The notes beneath the pieces were generated by a model. That model made no database searches. It saw only the letters and a program-made list of their open reading frames with translations, and was not told the DNA's origin. 64,000 nt of DNA from JAZBPO01 sp963691775 (GTDB taxonomy: Bacteria; Pseudomonadota; Gammaproteobacteria; Pseudomonadales; Azotimanducaceae): positions 3,472,001 through 3,536,000 of the forward strand of contig OY829369.1 in NCBI GenBank assembly GCA_963691775.1, given 5' to 3'. Position numbers and translations under genes: made by a program. This document shows positions 61,562 to 64,000 of this stretch, in pieces (the stretch's first letter is position 1; each line of letters opens with the position of its first letter).

Positions 61562-62578
61562 GTGAGGCGTAGAGATCTTCTCAAGGCTGCCGGTACCGTC
61601 GCTGCGGCGGCGGCATTCGGGCCGAATGCCATCGGCGCGACACCGGCGGACGCCCTGCCGAAACTGTCTGGTGCCCTGACCCTCTACCTCGGGCGTGGCG
61701 AGGGGGGGCTCTACGAGAACGTCATCGCCGCCATCGAGGCGCGGAATCCCGATCTCGAACTCAAGATCCGCCGCGGCCCGACCGCAGCGCTTGCACAGGC
61801 GCTCGTTGCAGAGGCGAGCGCGGGCATTCGCCGCGCCGATCTCTTCTGGGCCGTCGATGCGGGGGCCGTGGGCTTTGTACGGGAGGCCGGCCTTGCACGC
61901 GCCCTCCCTGCCGATCTCACCGCCCAACTGCAGCCGGCATTTCGCTACGACGGCTGGGCGCCGATAACCGGACGCATCCGGACCCTTCCCTTCAACAGCG
62001 ACCGCATCAGCCGCGCCGACGTCCCGCGCGACATCATGGCGCTGCCGGAGTCGGGACTCCGCATCGGCTGGGCGCCCGCCTACGCCTCCTTTCAGTCCTT
62101 CGTCACTGCCATGCGGCTCCTCGAGGGTGACGCTGCAACGGCGGATTGGCTGCGGCGCACCCAGGCCACTGCGACGAGCTACGCAGGTGAACTGGGGGTG
62201 GTGCTCGGCGTCGAACGCGGCGAGGTGGACGTCGGCTTCGCAAACCACTACTACACCCTTCGCCTGAAGTCGGGCCGCCCGGACGCAAAGGTAGCGCTCG
62301 CCTTCACCCGCGGTGACGCGGGCAGCCTGATCAATGCCTCTGGCGTCGTTGCGCTGTCTGCACAGCCCATGGCGAAGAATTTCGTGCGCTACCTCCTGTC
62401 CGAAGAGGTCCAGTCCTATCTCGCCCGAGAGGCCTTCGAAATCCCCCTCGCTGCGGGGATGGCGCCGCCGCCCGGGCTTGCGGCGCTAGACTCGCTCACG
62501 CCGCCCGATGTCGATCTCACACAGCTCGCAGATCTGCGACCCACGCTGGAACTCATGCGATCCGTCGGCGTGCTCTAG
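61562..62578 (+). CDS. Fe(III)-type ABC transporter substrate-binding protein
   Basis: A GTG at 61562, one base after the previous stop, opens VRRRDLLKAAGTVAAAAAFG with an RR-type (Tat-like) signal. The 338-residue protein has LTLYLGRGEGGLYENVIAAI E, FWAVDAGAVGFVREAGLA, and later NHYYTLRLKSGRPDAKV, including the tyrosine pair used for ferric iron in FutA/FbpA-type proteins. MALSAQPMAKNFVRYLLSEE-like text near the end is typical. It delivers iron to the permease encoded next. Confidence 0.85.
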   Translation: MRRRDLLKAAGTVAAAAAFGPNAIGATPADALPKLSGALTLYLGRGEGGLYENVIAAIEARNPDLELKIRRGPTAALAQALVAEASAGIRRADLFWAVDAGAVGFVREAGLARALPADLTAQLQPAFRYDGWAPITGRIRTLPFNSDRISRADVPRDIMALPESGLRIGWAPAYASFQSFVTAMRLLEGDAATADWLRRTQATATSYAGELGVVLGVERGEVDVGFANHYYTLRLKSGRPDAKVALAFTRGDAGSLINASGVVALSAQPMAKNFVRYLLSEEVQSYLAREAFEIPLAAGMAPPPGLAALDSLTPPDVDLTQLADLRPTLELMRSVGVL

Positions 62579-64000
62579 TGCCTCGTTCCTACCCTCTGGC
62601 CCTCGCCGTCGCCCTGATGGCCTGCCTTCCGCTGCTGGTGTTGTTCGACCTTGCCGAAGCGCCGGATCGCTTGCTTGATCCCCGCAACCTTGAACTTCTC
62701 TTATCCACCGTAGTGCTGACCGTTTCAGCGACGGCCGGCGCTGTGTTGCTTGGCGTCCCGCTCGCATTCCTGAGCACCTGCGTACGGCTGCCCTGGCATC
62801 GTGTTTGGCTCGTGCTGTTTGCGGCGCCTCTTGCCCTGCCGAGCTATCTCGGCGCATTCACGGCGTACGCCGCGTTCGGGCCCGGCGGAGAAATAGTGCG
62901 CGTGTTCGGTGTTTCCACGCCTCGGCTCTACGGCCTCGCTGGGGGCGCCCTGATCATGGCGCTCTACACTTACCCGTTCGTGCTCTTGACGACCCGTGCC
63001 GCCCTGCTCGGACTGGACGCCAGCTTGGTGAGCGCGGCGCGCACGCTCGGTCTGCCCCTCTGGCGCTGCCTGTTGTCCATCGTGCTGCCTCGCATCTACT
63101 CAGCGATCACCGCAGGCGCATTACTTGCCGCGCTCTACACGCTGTCTGACTTCGGCACACCTGCGATCATGGGCGTCGACACCTTCACGCGGCTGATCTA
63201 CGTCGAGTACAACGCCTTCGGGCTTCCCCAGGCCGCACTCCTGTCGCTGCAGTTGCTCGCGCTCGTGGGTCTCGTGCTGTTTGTGGAAAGTCGCATGCGA
63301 GCCCGCGCCGAGCGTCCTGGCCAGACGCTCCAGCTGTGGCCCTCACGTACGCGGATCGTGGCCTGCCTGGCCCTCGCGGCGCCTATTACGCTCATGGCGA
63401 TCGGTCTCCCCCTTGCCGTCTTCGGCCTCTGGCTCTGGCGCGAGGGCGCCGGGGGCTTCGACCCGGGGATCGCCTGGAATTCGATGCTGATAGCGCTCAT
63501 TGCAGCGCTTGCCGCGGTCCTGCTTGCGTTGCCCGTTGCGCAGGCGGCGCAGGCCGGCCCCTTCGGCCGCCTGCTCGAGCGAATCAGCTACTTCGGCTTT
63601 GGGGTGCCCGGGATCGTGATGGGCACGGCCCTCGTTTTCGTCGGCCTGCGGCTGCCCGCGCTCTACCAGACATTCACCCTCCTGATCCTCGGCTACGCCT
63701 GCCGCTTTCTTCCACTGGCGGTTGGTGCGATTCGCAGCAGCACGGAACGGCTGGAGTCCGGCATCACGAACGCGGCGCGCTCTCTCGGCGCGCCGCCGCG
63801 GGAGGTGTTCATGCGCATCACCCTGCCGCTGACCCTGCCGGGCGTGCTGGCGGGCGCGGCGCTCGTTTTTCTGGAAGTGATGCGGGAGTTGCCGGCAACG
63901 CTGCTCCTTGCACCAACGGGTTTCGAAACGCTTGCGACCTATCTCTGGCGCGTCTACGAGGCAGGTTACTTCGGTCGAGCGGCGATCCCGGGGCTTATGC
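62578..64000 (+). CDS. Fe(III) ABC transporter permease (FbpB/FutB type), partial
   Basis: A GTG at 62578 overlaps the previous stop by one base (TAGTG). The frame is open to the window edge, with 474 codons seen. It holds about eleven hydrophobic helices and two EAA-type loops for ATPase contact: ARTLGLPLWRCLLSIVLP and NAARSLGAPPREVFMRITLP LTLPG. Two permease halves in one chain is the FbpB layout. The ATPase gene is expected just beyond the right edge. Confidence 0.88.
   Translation, partial: MPRSYPLALAVALMACLPLLVLFDLAEAPDRLLDPRNLELLLSTVVLTVSATAGAVLLGVPLAFLSTCVRLPWHRVWLVLFAAPLALPSYLGAFTAYAAFGPGGEIVRVFGVSTPRLYGLAGGALIMALYTYPFVLLTTRAALLGLDASLVSAARTLGLPLWRCLLSIVLPRIYSAITAGALLAALYTLSDFGTPAIMGVDTFTRLIYVEYNAFGLPQAALLSLQLLALVGLVLFVESRMRARAERPGQTLQLWPSRTRIVACLALAAPITLMAIGLPLAVFGLWLWREGAGGFDPGIAWNSMLIALIAALAAVLLALPVAQAAQAGPFGRLLERISYFGFGVPGIVMGTALVFVGLRLPALYQTFTLLILGYACRFLPLAVGAIRSSTERLESGITNAARSLGAPPREVFMRITLPLTLPGVLAGAALVFLEVMRELPATLLLAPTGFETLATYLWRVYEAGYFGRAAIPGLM

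Overview
The window looks like a G+C-rich gammaproteobacterial chromosome, probably an aquatic or sediment lineage. Support for this is the gene content at the right end (FFLEEY-motif protein, DUF2201/MoxR pair, Fe(III) ABC importer, redoxin/cytochrome c/copper-enzyme fusion) and the seven-TM AraC regulator. No rRNA, tRNA or CRISPR array was recognised.

Positions 1-22 kb are a mosaic accessory region. A ~100-260 bp repeat, always in + orientation, occurs as strong copies ending near 4847, 7058, 8820, 9858, 16224, 20408 and 22164, and as weaker copies near 19578, 31842, 32540 and 35430. Its right end is fixed (…TTATCGTTCCTATTC) and its left end varies. The longest copy carries the zinc-ribbon tail of an IS91-like Y2 transposase, so I read the copies as oriIS-end stubs of an IS91-family element. 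Between them lie an RHS toxin cut at its 5' end, two aminoglycoside-phosphotransferase-like genes, a cut polysaccharide glycosyltransferase operon, a cut membrane protein, a complete IS1111-type element (IS110 family), an S41 peptidase with an AraC regulator, and one A+T-rich integron-type cassette with attC-like flanks.

Positions 22.5-31.3 kb are a coherent catabolic-looking cluster: AraC regulator, double-domain class III CoA-transferase, epoxide hydrolase/dehalogenase-like hydrolase, two DUF1330-like proteins, a sulfatase, and a thioredoxin-fold gene whose predicted catalytic cysteine codon is an in-frame TGA followed at once by a hairpin. This is a strong selenoprotein candidate. Two diverged copies of a ~59-bp element precede the CoA-transferase and the selenoprotein candidate, as expected of a shared operator.

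Positions 31.3-49.4 kb are a second accessory region with degraded IS3, IS21, IS91 and RAYT pieces. It holds a short peptide with a lasso-peptide-type leader (31870-32067) and an A+T-richer cassette of PqqD-like, HPr-kinase-like and nucleotidyltransferase genes (39971-42563), followed by an ABC exporter and family 2 glycosyltransferases. This resembles an incomplete lasso-type RiPP locus; no B2 protease or cyclase is visible.

Positions 49.4-64 kb look like ordinary core chromosome: homocysteine methyltransferase, a 13-bp minisatellite, MoxR ATPase/DUF2201/ankyrin trio, FFLEEY protein, Cys/Met PLP lyase, redoxin-cytochrome-copper enzyme-EF-hand fusion, and a Fe(III) importer running off the right edge.
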